The translations under genes and the position numbers were made by a program. A stretch of 64,000 nucleotides of DNA from Leptospirales bacterium. Its GTDB lineage: Bacteria > Spirochaetota > Leptospiria > Leptospirales > Leptonemataceae. Where the stretch lies: assembly GCA_019694655.1 (NCBI GenBank), contig JAIBBN010000011.1, positions 1 through 64,000 on the forward strand, written 5' to 3'. The number at the start of each line of letters is the position of its first letter. Position 1 is the first letter of the stretch. Under the pieces are notes generated by a model. It did no database searches and was not told the origin of the DNA. It worked only from the letters and a program-made list of their open reading frames with translations. Shown piece after piece: positions 35,238 to 44,362 of the stretch.

Positions 35238-38200
35238 CTATGGCTCATTTGCCTCCTCAATGATCTGACGGCGCCTGGATTCTCCGGCGATCCAATAGTA
35301 CAAGGTCGGAACGGCAAAGCGGCTGATTACTGTAGCAGCGACTTCTCCAAAGATCAAGCTGATCGCCAGACCCTGAAAGATGGGATCCGAGAGCATAATC
35401 GCTGAACCGGCAACCACGGCAGCTGCCGTTAGCAACATTGGCCGAAAGCGAACGACGCCGGCCTCGATCACGGCGCTCTTGAGGTCGATGCCTGTGGCCA
35501 GCTCCTGTTCAATAAAGTCCACCAGAATGATCGAATTGCGCACGATGATGCCGGCGCCGGCGATGAATCCGATCATCGACGTTGCTGTGAAATAGGCGCC
35601 CATTATGGCATGCCCGGGCACGATCCCAATCAGACTTATCGGAATCGGCGTCATGATGATCAAAGGAATGATATAGCTTCGAAACCAGCCCAGCACCAGA
35701 ATATAGATCAAAATCATGACTACGCCAAATGCCGCTCCCAGGTCGCGGAAGACTTCGTAAGTGATGAACCATTCGCCGTCCCATTTCACGATTGGCGAGC
35801 GGGTGTTCCATGGCGCCTCCGCCGTTTGCGTCGGAGTTGTCATTTGCGGCGATAGCCTCAAAATTCCGTAGACCGGCGACTCTTCCGAGCCGGTTAATTC
35901 TGCAAATACATAGGAAACAGGTTTCAGGTTCTTGCGGAAGATTGTGTAGTACGGTCGCACTTGCGGCGCGCGCAGAGCGTCTTCCAGCGCAGCGCTTCCG
36001 GTCTCGAAGCTTCGCAACTGCGTTGAGGCCAACGGTCGCGCGCTCGAGCGCACAGCTTGGTCCACGGATACAATGATTGCCATTTCCTCGGGCGTACTGA
36101 CGTCGGCCAGGGCCGACACGGGCGTCTCCGAGAACACCAGGGCGCCCGCCTGCACCGCCTGAGAGGCGTTGATTCCAACCAGGCCGCCGCGGTTGGGATC
36201 GTAAGCAAAGTATTCCCGGGGCCGGCCTTCGCGCCATGAATAGTCGAGATCGACGATAGCTGGATCGGACTGGAATAACTTCAGAATGTCTTGCGCTGCC
36301 GCCTCGCGCGCGGCGCGGTTGGGCCCATATACCTCGGCGACCATGGTGGCAAGAACCGGCGGTCCGGGCGGTATTTCCAGTACCTTGGTTATGGCGCCGT
36401 GCTGGCGCGCAAATTTATGAATGACCGGCCTCAAGCTGGCAATGATCTCGTGGCTGGAGCGGCTGCGATCGCCTTTGTCGAGCAGCGCCACATGTAGATC
36501 CGCCATATGCTCGGCATGACGCAGGAAGGTATGCTTGACCATTCCGGAAAATGAGAATGGCGCCGGTTCGCCAGCAAAGACCTGCACTCGCTCAACGGCG
36601 GGGTCTTTCATGATTTCCCGGGCAAGTTGCGCCGAGAGTTCGGCGGAACGCTGCAGCGGCATATCAGCGGGGAAATCAATCAGCACTTGAAGCTCATTCT
36701 TATTGTCAAATGGTAACATTTTAACATGTACCCATTTGAAAGCAAAAAAGCTAACGGCGACAAGCAGCAGCATAACGACGGTCGCGCCAAAGGCCAGGGC
36801 AGCGCGGCGCTCGCCCAGTAGCTTTGCAGTTACAGCGCGATACAACCGATCCAGTCGCCCCTCCTTATTGCCCGCATCATGTTCCGCTTTGGAGCCGTGA
36901 CCGGCCAGAAGGCGTACCGAAGCCCAGGGCGTAACCACGAAGGCCACAAAAAGCGACAGCACCATAGCCAGACTGGCGCCCACCGGGATAGGTTTCATGT
37001 AGGGACCCATCAAACCGCGCACAAAGGCCATGGGCAGGATGGCCGCTATAACCGTAAAGGTCGCAAGGATGGTTGGATTGCCAACTTCGGACACCGCCCG
37101 TATTGTCGCCCGGGCGATTCCCAGCGCCGGGTTTTCGCGCAAGTGACGCTCCACGTTCTCCACCACGACAATGGCATCGTCGACCAGGATGCCGATTGAA
37201 AAGATCAACGCAAAGAGCGTCACCCGATTGAGCGTATAGCCCAGGAAATAGTAGACGGCCAGCGTCAGAGCCAGGGTTACCGGGATAGCGATCGATACGA
37301 CCAGCGAAGCGCGCCAACCCATGGCCAGCGCAATCAAAGCTGCAACGGAGACCGTGGCGATCATTAAATGTTCAATCAGTTCGTTGCTCTTGTCGCGGGC
37401 CGTAGCGCCGTAGTCGCGAATCGCAACGAGATGAATGTCTGAGGGAAGATCAGCTGCGTAGGAACGGGCGCGCTCCAGCAAGATAGGCGACAGGGAAGCC
37501 ACATCTGTACCGCGCCGCTTGGCAAAGGAGATTGTTACAGCGCGCTGAATCGGCGGTACGGTTGTTTGACCGGATACGCTTTCGCTGCGCTCGAGCAGCA
37601 CTGATAGACGCTGCGTCTCTTCCGGCCCGTCGACAATGCGGGCGACATCGCCGACGCGGACGAGGCGACCGCCGCGTTGGGCGATAGCTACGGCAGCGAC
37701 ATCCCTGGCGGAGCGTAGACGCCCGCCCATTTCGACGGTTACAGCGCTGACGGAACTCCAGTTCTGGCCGGCGGGGGCGGCATCGTTGTTCGACATCAGA
37801 GCGCCCGCCACTTCGGCGACGGAGACGCCAGCATTACGCGCTCTCGAAGGATCGACGATGACTCGCACCACCCTTCGCCGCCCGCCAAGCAGTTCAACTC
37901 GCGAAAGGTCGGGCGTTGAAGAAAGCTCCCGCGCCAGCGGCGCAACCAGCGTGCGCAATTCGTAGTCATCTCTGGTAGGCGAAGCGAAGGTCAGCGCCAG
38001 AAAGGGGACATCATCGATGGAGAACGATCGGACCTGAGGCTGCGAGGCGCCCGTTGGAAGTTGATGACGGATTTCGAGAATCTTATGGTGCACCTTGACC
38101 AGCGCCGGTTCCATTGGTTCGCCGACCTTGAAACGCACAGTGACTACGCTGACATGCGGACTTGATGCCGAGTATACGTATTCAACGCCCTCCAATCCCC

Positions 38201-38516
38201 AAACAGCGCGCTCCAGAGGTTCGCTGATCTGACGCTCGACCTCCTCCGGCTCCAGCCCTGGCGCCTGAGTGACAATGTCGATCATAGGTACAGATATTTG
38301 CGGCTCTTCTTCCTTGGGCGTCAGGTAGATCGAACCGAGACCTAACACGATGCTGGCCACGGCAATGACTGGCGTCAGTCGCGAATGAACGAAGTTACTG
38401 GCCAGTCGGCCGGCAAAACCGCGGGCATCGCTGGCGAGACTACTTACCGACATTTCAGGCGACGGCGAAGCGGTGAATGAACTCTCATCTTCGTGCGGCG
38501 GTCGACGACGACTCAT
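35238..38516 (-). CDS. RND-family efflux pump permease
   Basis: A 1092-residue inner-membrane RND transporter, the normal length. It shows the twelve-helix pattern, periplasmic porter loops and the proton-relay Asp pair in ILVDDAIVVVENVER. Its N-terminus carries ~45 extra residues of Ser/Arg-rich sequence. Substrate is not readable; it is closer to HAE-type pumps than to CusA, whose methionine triad I cannot place here. It overlaps tolC by ATGA. No membrane-fusion (HlyD) gene is present between them or nearby. Expression is probably controlled by the CsoR-type operator ahead of tolC. Confidence 0.9.
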   Translation of the reverse strand: MSRRRPPHEDESSFTASPSPEMSVSSLASDARGFAGRLASNFVHSRLTPVIAVASIVLGLGSIYLTPKEEEPQISVPMIDIVTQAPGLEPEEVERQISEPLERAVWGLEGVEYVYSASSPHVSVVTVRFKVGEPMEPALVKVHHKILEIRHQLPTGASQPQVRSFSIDDVPFLALTFASPTRDDYELRTLVAPLARELSSTPDLSRVELLGGRRRVVRVIVDPSRARNAGVSVAEVAGALMSNNDAAPAGQNWSSVSAVTVEMGGRLRSARDVAAVAIAQRGGRLVRVGDVARIVDGPEETQRLSVLLERSESVSGQTTVPPIQRAVTISFAKRRGTDVASLSPILLERARSYAADLPSDIHLVAIRDYGATARDKSNELIEHLMIATVSVAALIALAMGWRASLVVSIAIPVTLALTLAVYYFLGYTLNRVTLFALIFSIGILVDDAIVVVENVERHLRENPALGIARATIRAVSEVGNPTILATFTVIAAILPMAFVRGLMGPYMKPIPVGASLAMVLSLFVAFVVTPWASVRLLAGHGSKAEHDAGNKEGRLDRLYRAVTAKLLGERRAALAFGATVVMLLLVAVSFFAFKWVHVKMLPFDNKNELQVLIDFPADMPLQRSAELSAQLAREIMKDPAVERVQVFAGEPAPFSFSGMVKHTFLRHAEHMADLHVALLDKGDRSRSSHEIIASLRPVIHKFARQHGAITKVLEIPPGPPVLATMVAEVYGPNRAAREAAAQDILKLFQSDPAIVDLDYSWREGRPREYFAYDPNRGGLVGINASQAVQAGALVFSETPVSALADVSTPEEMAIIVSVDQAVRSSARPLASTQLRSFETGSAALEDALRAPQVRPYYTIFRKNLKPVSYVFAELTGSEESPVYGILRLSPQMTTPTQTAEAPWNTRSPIVKWDGEWFITYEVFRDLGAAFGVVMILIYILVLGWFRSYIIPLIIMTPIPISLIGIVPGHAIMGAYFTATSMIGFIAGAGIIVRNSIILVDFIEQELATGIDLKSAVIEAGVVRFRPMLLTAAAVVAGSAIMLSDPIFQGLAISLIFGEVAATVISRFAVPTLYYWIAGESRRRQIIEEANEP

Positions 38517-39979
38517 GGTTGACTCTCCTGGCGTTGTGAGATGTTTGCGCCGTTCAACAAATAGAGTGCGGCGCGCAAGCGAACGTATTCGCGTTCGACT
38601 CTGGCTTGTTCAAAAAGTACATCAGCTCGACGGGAGTGAGCATCCGCCAGCTGCAGCGCTGTGATGGCGCCATCGCGATACAAGCGCAGCGCTGTAAGAC
38701 TTTGTTGCGCCAGCAAGCGCTGGTTCTCCTGGATCAGCAGCAGACCCTTGCGCAATGCCACGAGGCTTTCTCGATAACTGCGTCGTTGCGCTGCTTCACG
38801 ACGCGCCGCGTCGCGAGCTCTCGTTTCAGCGGCATCGGCCCTGGCCCGGGCTTCAGCGCTGAGGCCCGATTCGACGGGTGAATAGAGATTCATTTTGAAA
38901 TAGAGACCGAATTGATAGGAGTCGGCGGCGCCCCTTGCACCGGCGTTGTAACGCGCTTCGCCAAATACGCCGGCCTGTGGCCGCAACACGTTTTCGGACC
39001 CCTCGGCCTGAGCCCTTGCGGCATCCGCGTTAGCCAGCGCCGACTGCAGGGCGAGCGAGGGCGTCTCCTCCGCTTCTACGATGTCTTGCGGAAAGCAGCG
39101 ATCGGCGAAATCCATTGGGTTCTCCGACCGAAGCGCCCAGCCCGAAGGCAAATCTCCGGCAGCCACAGCCAGGCTTTCTCGCGCGGATTTCCGGAGCGCT
39201 TCATGCTCCAGCAGACGCGCCTGCAGCCGATTGTCATGCGCCTGCAATGCCAGCAATCCGGCGCGACCGACCGGATTGCTGGCGGCGCCCAGCTGATAGC
39301 CGCGCAGAATGCGCGCCGATGCGCTTCGCAGTTCGAGGACGCCTCCATTTTCCCGATCCACGGACAGGAGTTCCGAATAGGCGATGGCCGCTCCCGCATA
39401 CTCGGCAAGCGCCGTTTGCCTGCGATCAAGCATCCGGGCAAGCGCCTGTTGCTGCGCGGCGCGCGCAGCGGCATCACTCGCGCCGCCTTCGTAGAAGCGC
39501 CACTCGATGCCGGCGCCGGCCGTGCCGTGCGAAGAAGGGGCTGGATGATTGAGCGTATCAGGTCTAAGGAAGTTGGCGCTATTCTGATATATCTCAAGCG
39601 GCGTAGCTGGCAAACTCAGGTCGGCAGATTCAACCTGCCGCTCCTGAAGCCGCGCGCCAAAACTGGCCAGCGCGTCGTTGGTGCGATAGAGGCGGCTATC
39701 TATATACAAGCGCGGGAGCCAGTGCCGGGCCAAACGGTCGCGCGCCAGACGAGCGGCCTCTTCCTCTCCTCGCGCCGATTGCAAGCGCAAGGAATTCTGT
39801 TCCACCAGCGCCGCCAGCGTTTCGAAGGATAACGCTTCCCCTCCGCCCGGTGCAGTTTGCGCCTGGAGCAGGCGCAGCGGCGCCGCTGTTAGCAGCAGCA
39901 GGAACGCGGTCGCCGTCGCAATCAAACTTCGCGGCATCGGCGAGGCGACTGGTCGCAAAACCCGGGCGCTGGACGTCAT
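38513..39979 (-). CDS. TolC-family outer membrane efflux channel
   Basis: A 488-residue outer membrane factor. The start at 39979 gives a basic N-terminus and the signal peptide LIATATAFLLLLTAAPLRLLQAQ. The rest is the TolC repeat of long amphipathic helices with Ala-rich heptads. An AGGGGG ribosome-binding sequence lies 6 bases upstream and falls inside operator site B. An internal ATG at 39937 would leave a shorter signal peptide. The channel would serve the RND pump encoded immediately downstream. Confidence 0.88.
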   Translation of the reverse strand: MTSSARVLRPVASPMPRSLIATATAFLLLLTAAPLRLLQAQTAPGGGEALSFETLAALVEQNSLRLQSARGEEEAARLARDRLARHWLPRLYIDSRLYRTNDALASFGARLQERQVESADLSLPATPLEIYQNSANFLRPDTLNHPAPSSHGTAGAGIEWRFYEGGASDAAARAAQQQALARMLDRRQTALAEYAGAAIAYSELLSVDRENGGVLELRSASARILRGYQLGAASNPVGRAGLLALQAHDNRLQARLLEHEALRKSARESLAVAAGDLPSGWALRSENPMDFADRCFPQDIVEAEETPSLALQSALANADAARAQAEGSENVLRPQAGVFGEARYNAGARGAADSYQFGLYFKMNLYSPVESGLSAEARARADAAETRARDAARREAAQRRSYRESLVALRKGLLLIQENQRLLAQQSLTALRLYRDGAITALQLADAHSRRADVLFEQARVEREYVRLRAALYLLNGANISQRQESQP

Positions 39980-39982
39980 GCT

Positions 39983-39998
39983 ATACCCCCTACGGTAT
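39983..39998. promoter_or_regulatory. CsoR-type operator, site B (tolC leader)
   Basis: ATACC-N6-GGTAT, a perfect 5-6-5 inverted repeat with a CCCTAC spacer. On the leftward strand the AGGGGG ribosome-binding sequence of tolC lies inside it, 6 bases before the ATG. Bound repressor would therefore cover the leader just after a promoter-like TAGATT, acting as a block to elongation or initiation. Confidence 0.72.
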
Positions 39999-40085
39999 GT
40001 GTCCAATCTAGCGCGAGAGCTCTGGGGGTCCAACAAATTTTTGATTGAGGACGCCGATCCTGTTTTCTGCGCGACACGCACGGCC

Positions 40086-40107
40086 CATATACCCATACTG
40101 GTATATG
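40086..40107. promoter_or_regulatory. CsoR-type operator, site C (upstream of the DUF2892 gene)
   Basis: CATATACC-CATACT-GGTATATG is a perfect palindrome with 8-base arms and a 6-base spacer, the strongest of the three sites. It contains the shared ATACC-N6-GGTAT core and overlaps a TATATG-like -10 element, 21 bases before the DUF2892 ATG. Sites B and C lie within 125 bases of each other between divergent genes, so one repressor can control both directions. Confidence 0.78.
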
Positions 40108-40128
40108 TAATATCGGAGGAGGAGTCTC

Positions 40129-40359
40129 ATGTACTGTGCCAGAACAGATCGTTGGTATCTGGAACGCGCCATCTGGTTGGTTGCCGGAGTGATTACCCTG
40201 GGCAGCGCCGCGTTGTCGGCATTTGTTAGTCCCTACTGGCTAATTCTGACGGCGCTGGTCGGGGTAAATCTGATTGTATTTGCCCTGAGCGGATTCTGCG
40301 TCATGGCCAATCTGCTGGTTAAGCTGGGTTTGCGATCCGCAGTAGCCCCGAGCGCCTGA
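40129..40359 (+). CDS. DUF2892 (YgaP-type) small membrane protein
   Basis: A 76-residue inner-membrane protein with two hydrophobic helices (~13-37 and ~41-60) and the GFCVMANLLVKLGL tail that resembles the DUF2892/YgaP consensus (GFCP...LL..LG). GGAGGAGG precedes the ATG. The family often accompanies sulfur- or metal-handling genes. With operator site C directly in front, it belongs to the CsoR-type regulon. Its biochemical role is unknown. Confidence 0.82.
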   Translation: MYCARTDRWYLERAIWLVAGVITLGSAALSAFVSPYWLILTALVGVNLIVFALSGFCVMANLLVKLGLRSAVAPSA

Positions 40360-40375
40360 ATCGCTCGCATCCAAT

Positions 40376-41137
40376 TCAGTTTGAAGTACGCTGGGCCAGA
40401 CGCCGGGCTTCCGCCTGGCACTGGCGCAGATTATCAAGCATCGCTGCCTCTACCATCAGGCGATTCTTTTCGAATGTCTCCGGACCGCCCTCTCGATTCA
40501 GAAAAATCGGCGGCCCCCAGCGTACCACAAGGGTGGCGAAAGGCTTGGGAATGCGATGCTTGTCCCAGGCTTTTTCTACAACCCATTCGCGCGTGGCCTC
40601 AACGTGGCAGGGGATTATGGGCAGCCCCGTGATCTGAGCGCATGTTACGATGCCCCCCTGCAATTCCAGCGCCGGCCCGCGAGGACCGTCGGGAATGATG
40701 CAAATGGGTACGCCCTTTCGGCCCAGGGTGATCAACCGTTTCAAGGCTCGACGGCCAAAACGCGAGGATGAACCGCGGATTGCATAGTGACCGGCGCGCC
40801 GCATATAGCGGACAATGTACTCGCCGTCCTTCGAGGCGCTTGCCATGGCATAGATTCCCCAGCCTCGATGGTAATGTACTACCATCAAGACCGCCTGGTG
40901 CCAGATGCCGTAGAGGAAGCCCCGCTTGTTCTGCCGGTAGGATTCAATGTGCTCGCGCCCAATCTCCACGGTTCTTCCGAACAGCGTCAACAGGCGGATC
41001 ATGCAATCAACGATAAGCGGGATGAGCCAGAACAGGAATCGCTCCTTTCGCGTCGGTCGCCACGCCAGAACTTCCTCTGGATCTTCTTCGAATGGTTCCG
41101 CGCTCGGCGCCGCTTGGTCGGCAGTGGCGCGCCTCAT
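40376..41137 (-). CDS. Lysophospholipid acyltransferase family protein (DUF374)
   Basis: A 253-residue membrane-associated protein of the DUF374 acyltransferase group. It has a hydrophobic helix at ~35-52, GIWHQAVLM (the H-containing motif), ASASKDGEYI, RGSSSRFGRRAL and PDGPRGPALELQGGIV. DUF374 proteins are related to LpxL/PlsC-type acyltransferases of lipid A or glycerolipids; the acceptor is unknown. Its ATG shares one base with the prfB stop (TGATG). Confidence 0.85.
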   Translation of the reverse strand: MRRATADQAAPSAEPFEEDPEEVLAWRPTRKERFLFWLIPLIVDCMIRLLTLFGRTVEIGREHIESYRQNKRGFLYGIWHQAVLMVVHYHRGWGIYAMASASKDGEYIVRYMRRAGHYAIRGSSSRFGRRALKRLITLGRKGVPICIIPDGPRGPALELQGGIVTCAQITGLPIIPCHVEATREWVVEKAWDKHRIPKPFATLVVRWGPPIFLNREGGPETFEKNRLMVEAAMLDNLRQCQAEARRLAQRTSN

Positions 41138-42294
41138 CAGATGTCTTTCTCCTGCACCGCCTTCAGCGGCTTTCCGCTGGCCGACGATTTCAGAAAGGCC
41201 TTCACAAAGGGATCCAGATTGCCATTCATAACGCCTTCGACATCGCCCGTTTCATGCTGCGTGCGCAGATCTTTGACCATTTTGTAAGGATGAAAAACAT
41301 AGGAGCGAATCTGGTTGCCCCAGCTTACGTCGTTCTTCTCGCCGGAGCGGCTCTCAATGTCCGCCTGGATTTTCTGACGTTCCAGTTCATACAGGCGGGC
41401 CTTGAGCATTTTCATCGCTGTGCTGCGATTCTTGTGCTGCGATCGCTCATTCTGGCACTGTACTACGATTCCGCTCGGAATGTGTGTGATGCGAATAGCC
41501 GAGTCCGTCTTGTTAATGTGCTGACCGCCAGCGCCGCTCGCGCGATAAGTATCCACTCGCAGATCCTTCTCTTCCACCTGAACATCAATAGAATCTTCAA
41601 TGTCCGGCGTCACATGGACCGCTGCAAAAGAGGTGTGTCGGCGCTTTTGCGAGTCAAAAGGCGAGATGCGAACCAAACGGTGAACCCCGTTCTCGGATTT
41701 CAGATTTCCGAAGGCGTGATCGCCGCGTACCATCAACGAGGCCGACTTGATCCCTGCCTCTTCTCCGTCCTGATAGTCCAGGATCTCAGTACGAAATCCG
41801 CGGGACTCTAGCCAGCGCGAGTACATGCGCAGTAACATCTCCGCCCAATCCTGACTCTCTGTGCCGCCGGCGCCAGAAGAAATGGTTACAATCGCGTCAC
41901 GGCCATCGTCGCTGCCGGAAAGCGCTTCGCTGAGTAAAAGCTCTTCAAATCTTTCCTCCAGCGTTCGAAAGTCTGCGGAAAGAGACTCCATTGCGCTTCG
42001 CGGATCCTGTTGAAACTCCTCCAGCGTCAGGTCCACCAGATCAGGGAAATCGCTGAGCTCCTGCTGCAAATGACGCCACGGAGCGGCGCGCCGCTCCATT
42101 TCTGACTTCTTCATGGAAATGTCGCGGGCGCGATCTGCGCGATCCCAGAAGTCCGGACGTGCAGTTTCAATTTCCAGATCGCCCAGTTCATGCACCAGGG
42201 CGTCAATACCGTGTTCTTTCCAGCGCGACTGAAATTCGGCGCGCAGTTCTTCGAAAGCTTTCAGCAGTTCGGTCTTATTGCGATACTCGGCCAT
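41137..42294 (-). CDS. prfB: Peptide chain release factor 2
   Basis: RF2 ends translation at UGA and UAA. The 385 residues are full length. The anticodon-mimic tripeptide SPF is at 211-213, and GGQ at 256-258 (ASGAGGQHINKTDSA). The N-terminal coiled region is continuous: there is no in-frame UGA near codon 26 and no programmed +1 frameshift, unlike E. coli. It is followed by the DUF374 gene. Confidence 0.95.
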   Translation of the reverse strand: MAEYRNKTELLKAFEELRAEFQSRWKEHGIDALVHELGDLEIETARPDFWDRADRARDISMKKSEMERRAAPWRHLQQELSDFPDLVDLTLEEFQQDPRSAMESLSADFRTLEERFEELLLSEALSGSDDGRDAIVTISSGAGGTESQDWAEMLLRMYSRWLESRGFRTEILDYQDGEEAGIKSASLMVRGDHAFGNLKSENGVHRLVRISPFDSQKRRHTSFAAVHVTPDIEDSIDVQVEEKDLRVDTYRASGAGGQHINKTDSAIRITHIPSGIVVQCQNERSQHKNRSTAMKMLKARLYELERQKIQADIESRSGEKNDVSWGNQIRSYVFHPYKMVKDLRTQHETGDVEGVMNGNLDPFVKAFLKSSASGKPLKAVQEKDI

Positions 42295-42369
42295 CGTTGC
42301 GCTCGCGCCAACTCAGGGCGCCTTTGCTTTTGCGTCACAGACGCCGCCCGGCGAGCGGCGCATATGAAA

Positions 42370-42406
42370 AATGCTCAGCCGCGCCCGCGGCTGGCTATGT
42401 TTTTTG
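42370..42406 (-). terminator. Hairpin with flanking T-runs, possibly bidirectional terminator
   Basis: An 8-base stem CAGCCGCG/CGCGGCTG with a 2-base loop lies at 42376-42393. Leftward, GAGCATTTTT follows the stem, so it can terminate the CoA-transferase transcript ending at 42437. On the other strand GGCTATGTTTTTT follows. The region sits between the CoA-transferase stop and the prfB start. The extremely short loop and the spacing before the T-run lower confidence. Confidence 0.45.
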
Positions 42407-42436
42407 TGTCAGAGCGCGCGGCCAGGGCCGGATTTC

Positions 42437-43720
42437 TCACAGATTCAACCAACGGGATTCCTTGCGCAATTGTTCGCGAAAATCGGGATGAGCAATGGAA
42501 ACCAGGGCCTCGGCGCGCTGGCGCAGGTTTTTGCCGAACAGATCGGCGATGCCGTATTCCGTGACCACGTAGTGAATATCGCCGCGGCTGGTGACTACGC
42601 CGGCGCCCGGCGTCAGGTGATTCTTGATCCGGGATAATTTGCCGCCTTTGGCTGTCGATTCCAGGGCGATAATTGCTTTGCCACCCGGCGATCGCGAGGC
42701 GCCCCGGACGAAGTCCACCTGGCCGCCAATTCCGCTATAGATCATCTCGCCGATACTGTCAGCGCAGACCTGCCCGGTCAGGTCGACTTCCAGCGCCGAA
42801 TTGATGGCCCGCATCTTTTGATTTCGTGACACGATGAAGGGATCATTCACATAGTGACTGGGATGGAGCTCAAAAAGCGGATTGTTATCCATGTACTGAT
42901 AGAGTTCCCCGGATCCCATGGCGAAGCTGGCAATGACCTTGCCGCGGTGCAGACCCTTTGCCTGATTGTTGATAACGCCAGACTCCAGCAGCGGTAGCAC
43001 GCCGTCGGAAAACATCTCGGTGTGAATACCGAGGTCGCGCTTATCGCCAAGACAGGCCAGGACGGCGTTCGGTATTCCGCCGATGCCCATCTGCAATGTG
43101 CAGCCGTCTTCTACCAGCCCGGCAACATGACGGCCGATTTCCATTTCCAGATCGCTGCATTTGCCAGCGGGAAGCTCCAGAGGCGCTTCTTCAAGTTCGA
43201 CAAAATAATCTACGTCGTTAACATGAATGAAGCTGTCGCCAAGGCTGCGCGGCATCTTTGGATTTACCTGGGCGAGCACAATCTTTGCTGCTTCGGCGCA
43301 AGGTTTGGTCACGGAGACTTCGATGCCAAAACTCATGAAGCCATAACGATCGGGAGGCGAAACATTTACCAGGGCCACGTCGATTGGCCAGTTGCCGCCG
43401 CGCACGAGCGTGGCGATTTCGCTCAAAAAGATTGGAATGTAGTCGGCCCGTCCCTCATTGACGGCCTTGCGAACGCCCGGCCCGAGGAACCACGCATTGG
43501 TGCGCAGCGCGCTGCAATCGCGGAAGGGATCCTCGCCAAATACCAGGAGGTGGTTTAGTTCGATATCGCTGAGATGCCGGGCGCGTTCAATCAATGCGCC
43601 GGTGAGGGCTCGCGGCAGCGCAGCGTTGCCGTCGAGGAAGACGCGCATTCCACTCTGAATGCAGTCTACGGCGGTGCTGGCTGATACGGTGCGTTCCTTA
43701 TACCAATCTTTCCAATGCAT
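42437..43720 (-). CDS. Acetyl-CoA hydrolase/transferase family CoA-transferase
   Basis: A 427-residue cytoplasmic enzyme of the 4-hydroxybutyrate CoA-transferase/acetyl-CoA hydrolase family, moving CoA between short-chain acids. The C-terminal half shows GIGGIPNAVLACLGDKRDLGIHTE with the probable catalytic Glu in HTEMFSDG, then the YSGIGGQVDFVRGA motif. The ATG at 43720 is preferred over a TTG at 43753. The exact acids cannot be told from sequence. It stands alone between a hairpin downstream and the 43814 gene. Confidence 0.87.
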   Translation of the reverse strand: MHWKDWYKERTVSASTAVDCIQSGMRVFLDGNAALPRALTGALIERARHLSDIELNHLLVFGEDPFRDCSALRTNAWFLGPGVRKAVNEGRADYIPIFLSEIATLVRGGNWPIDVALVNVSPPDRYGFMSFGIEVSVTKPCAEAAKIVLAQVNPKMPRSLGDSFIHVNDVDYFVELEEAPLELPAGKCSDLEMEIGRHVAGLVEDGCTLQMGIGGIPNAVLACLGDKRDLGIHTEMFSDGVLPLLESGVINNQAKGLHRGKVIASFAMGSGELYQYMDNNPLFELHPSHYVNDPFIVSRNQKMRAINSALEVDLTGQVCADSIGEMIYSGIGGQVDFVRGASRSPGGKAIIALESTAKGGKLSRIKNHLTPGAGVVTSRGDIHYVVTEYGIADLFGKNLRQRAEALVSIAHPDFREQLRKESRWLNL

Positions 43721-43813
43721 GCCGCAGTTGGCGTCGCTTCCGTTGCGGGCCAACCCATTTTCAACATCTGGCGGTGAAGGAACGCGCAGATTCGCTGTTC
43801 GTCCAATCAGGGT

Positions 43814-44362
43814 CTAACGGGAACCCTGGGGAGCTGCAGATCCAGGTACGTAGAAATCCGGATTCCAGGCGAGGCTATGTAGCAGCCGGGACGCTGCTTC
43901 GTTGTGGTCCTTTCTCCAGGCGACGATTGCCAACAGCAGCAAGTCGCCCTGTCGTTTGATTCTAATTTCTCGTTGGATGTCATTGCGCCCGATTCGGCCC
44001 TCACATTGAAGCCGCCTGTCGAAGTCGCCGCCTTCCGGTAGCTCCGGAAAGCGGCAGGGGGCCAGCGTTTCCAGCGACAATTGCGGTATCGCTTCGGCGC
44101 GGCGGAGTGTAAATGCGGTCATATAGACATACAGACTTTCCTGGTCTGCGGACTGCAGCTCCGTCTCCATATGCAAGCCGCGCGGTGTTTGGCGAACCCG
44201 CATGGGTTCAGGCGTCAGGAAACTTGCCGGAGCGCGATAGTGATTGAAAGGCGCGTTTGACTCGACGACTGCTGCCGATTCGACGGATTGCGCAACCAGT
44301 CTGTTGCTGAGTCCAAGTGCGAGGGCCAGCGCGACTCCCGCAATGCGGCGCCAACCAATCAT
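43814..44362 (-). CDS. Secreted protein of unknown function
   Basis: A 182-residue protein with an N-terminal signal peptide (basic WRR, hydrophobic IAGVALALALGL, then a VAQ cleavage site). The mature part carries two cysteines and several charged strands (ETELQSADQESLYVYM, then REIRIKRQGDLLLLAIVAWR), giving a compact beta-sheet-like pattern. I do not recognise it. It shares TGATG with the preceding gene, so the two are translated together. Confidence 0.7.
   Translation of the reverse strand: MIGWRRIAGVALALALGLSNRLVAQSVESAAVVESNAPFNHYRAPASFLTPEPMRVRQTPRGLHMETELQSADQESLYVYMTAFTLRRAEAIPQLSLETLAPCRFPELPEGGDFDRRLQCEGRIGRNDIQREIRIKRQGDLLLLAIVAWRKDHNEAASRLLHSLAWNPDFYVPGSAAPQGSR

Noticed and set aside
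38912-39832. 306-codon plus-strand frame
   Set aside because: Antisense to tolC; residue pattern is that of a shadow frame.
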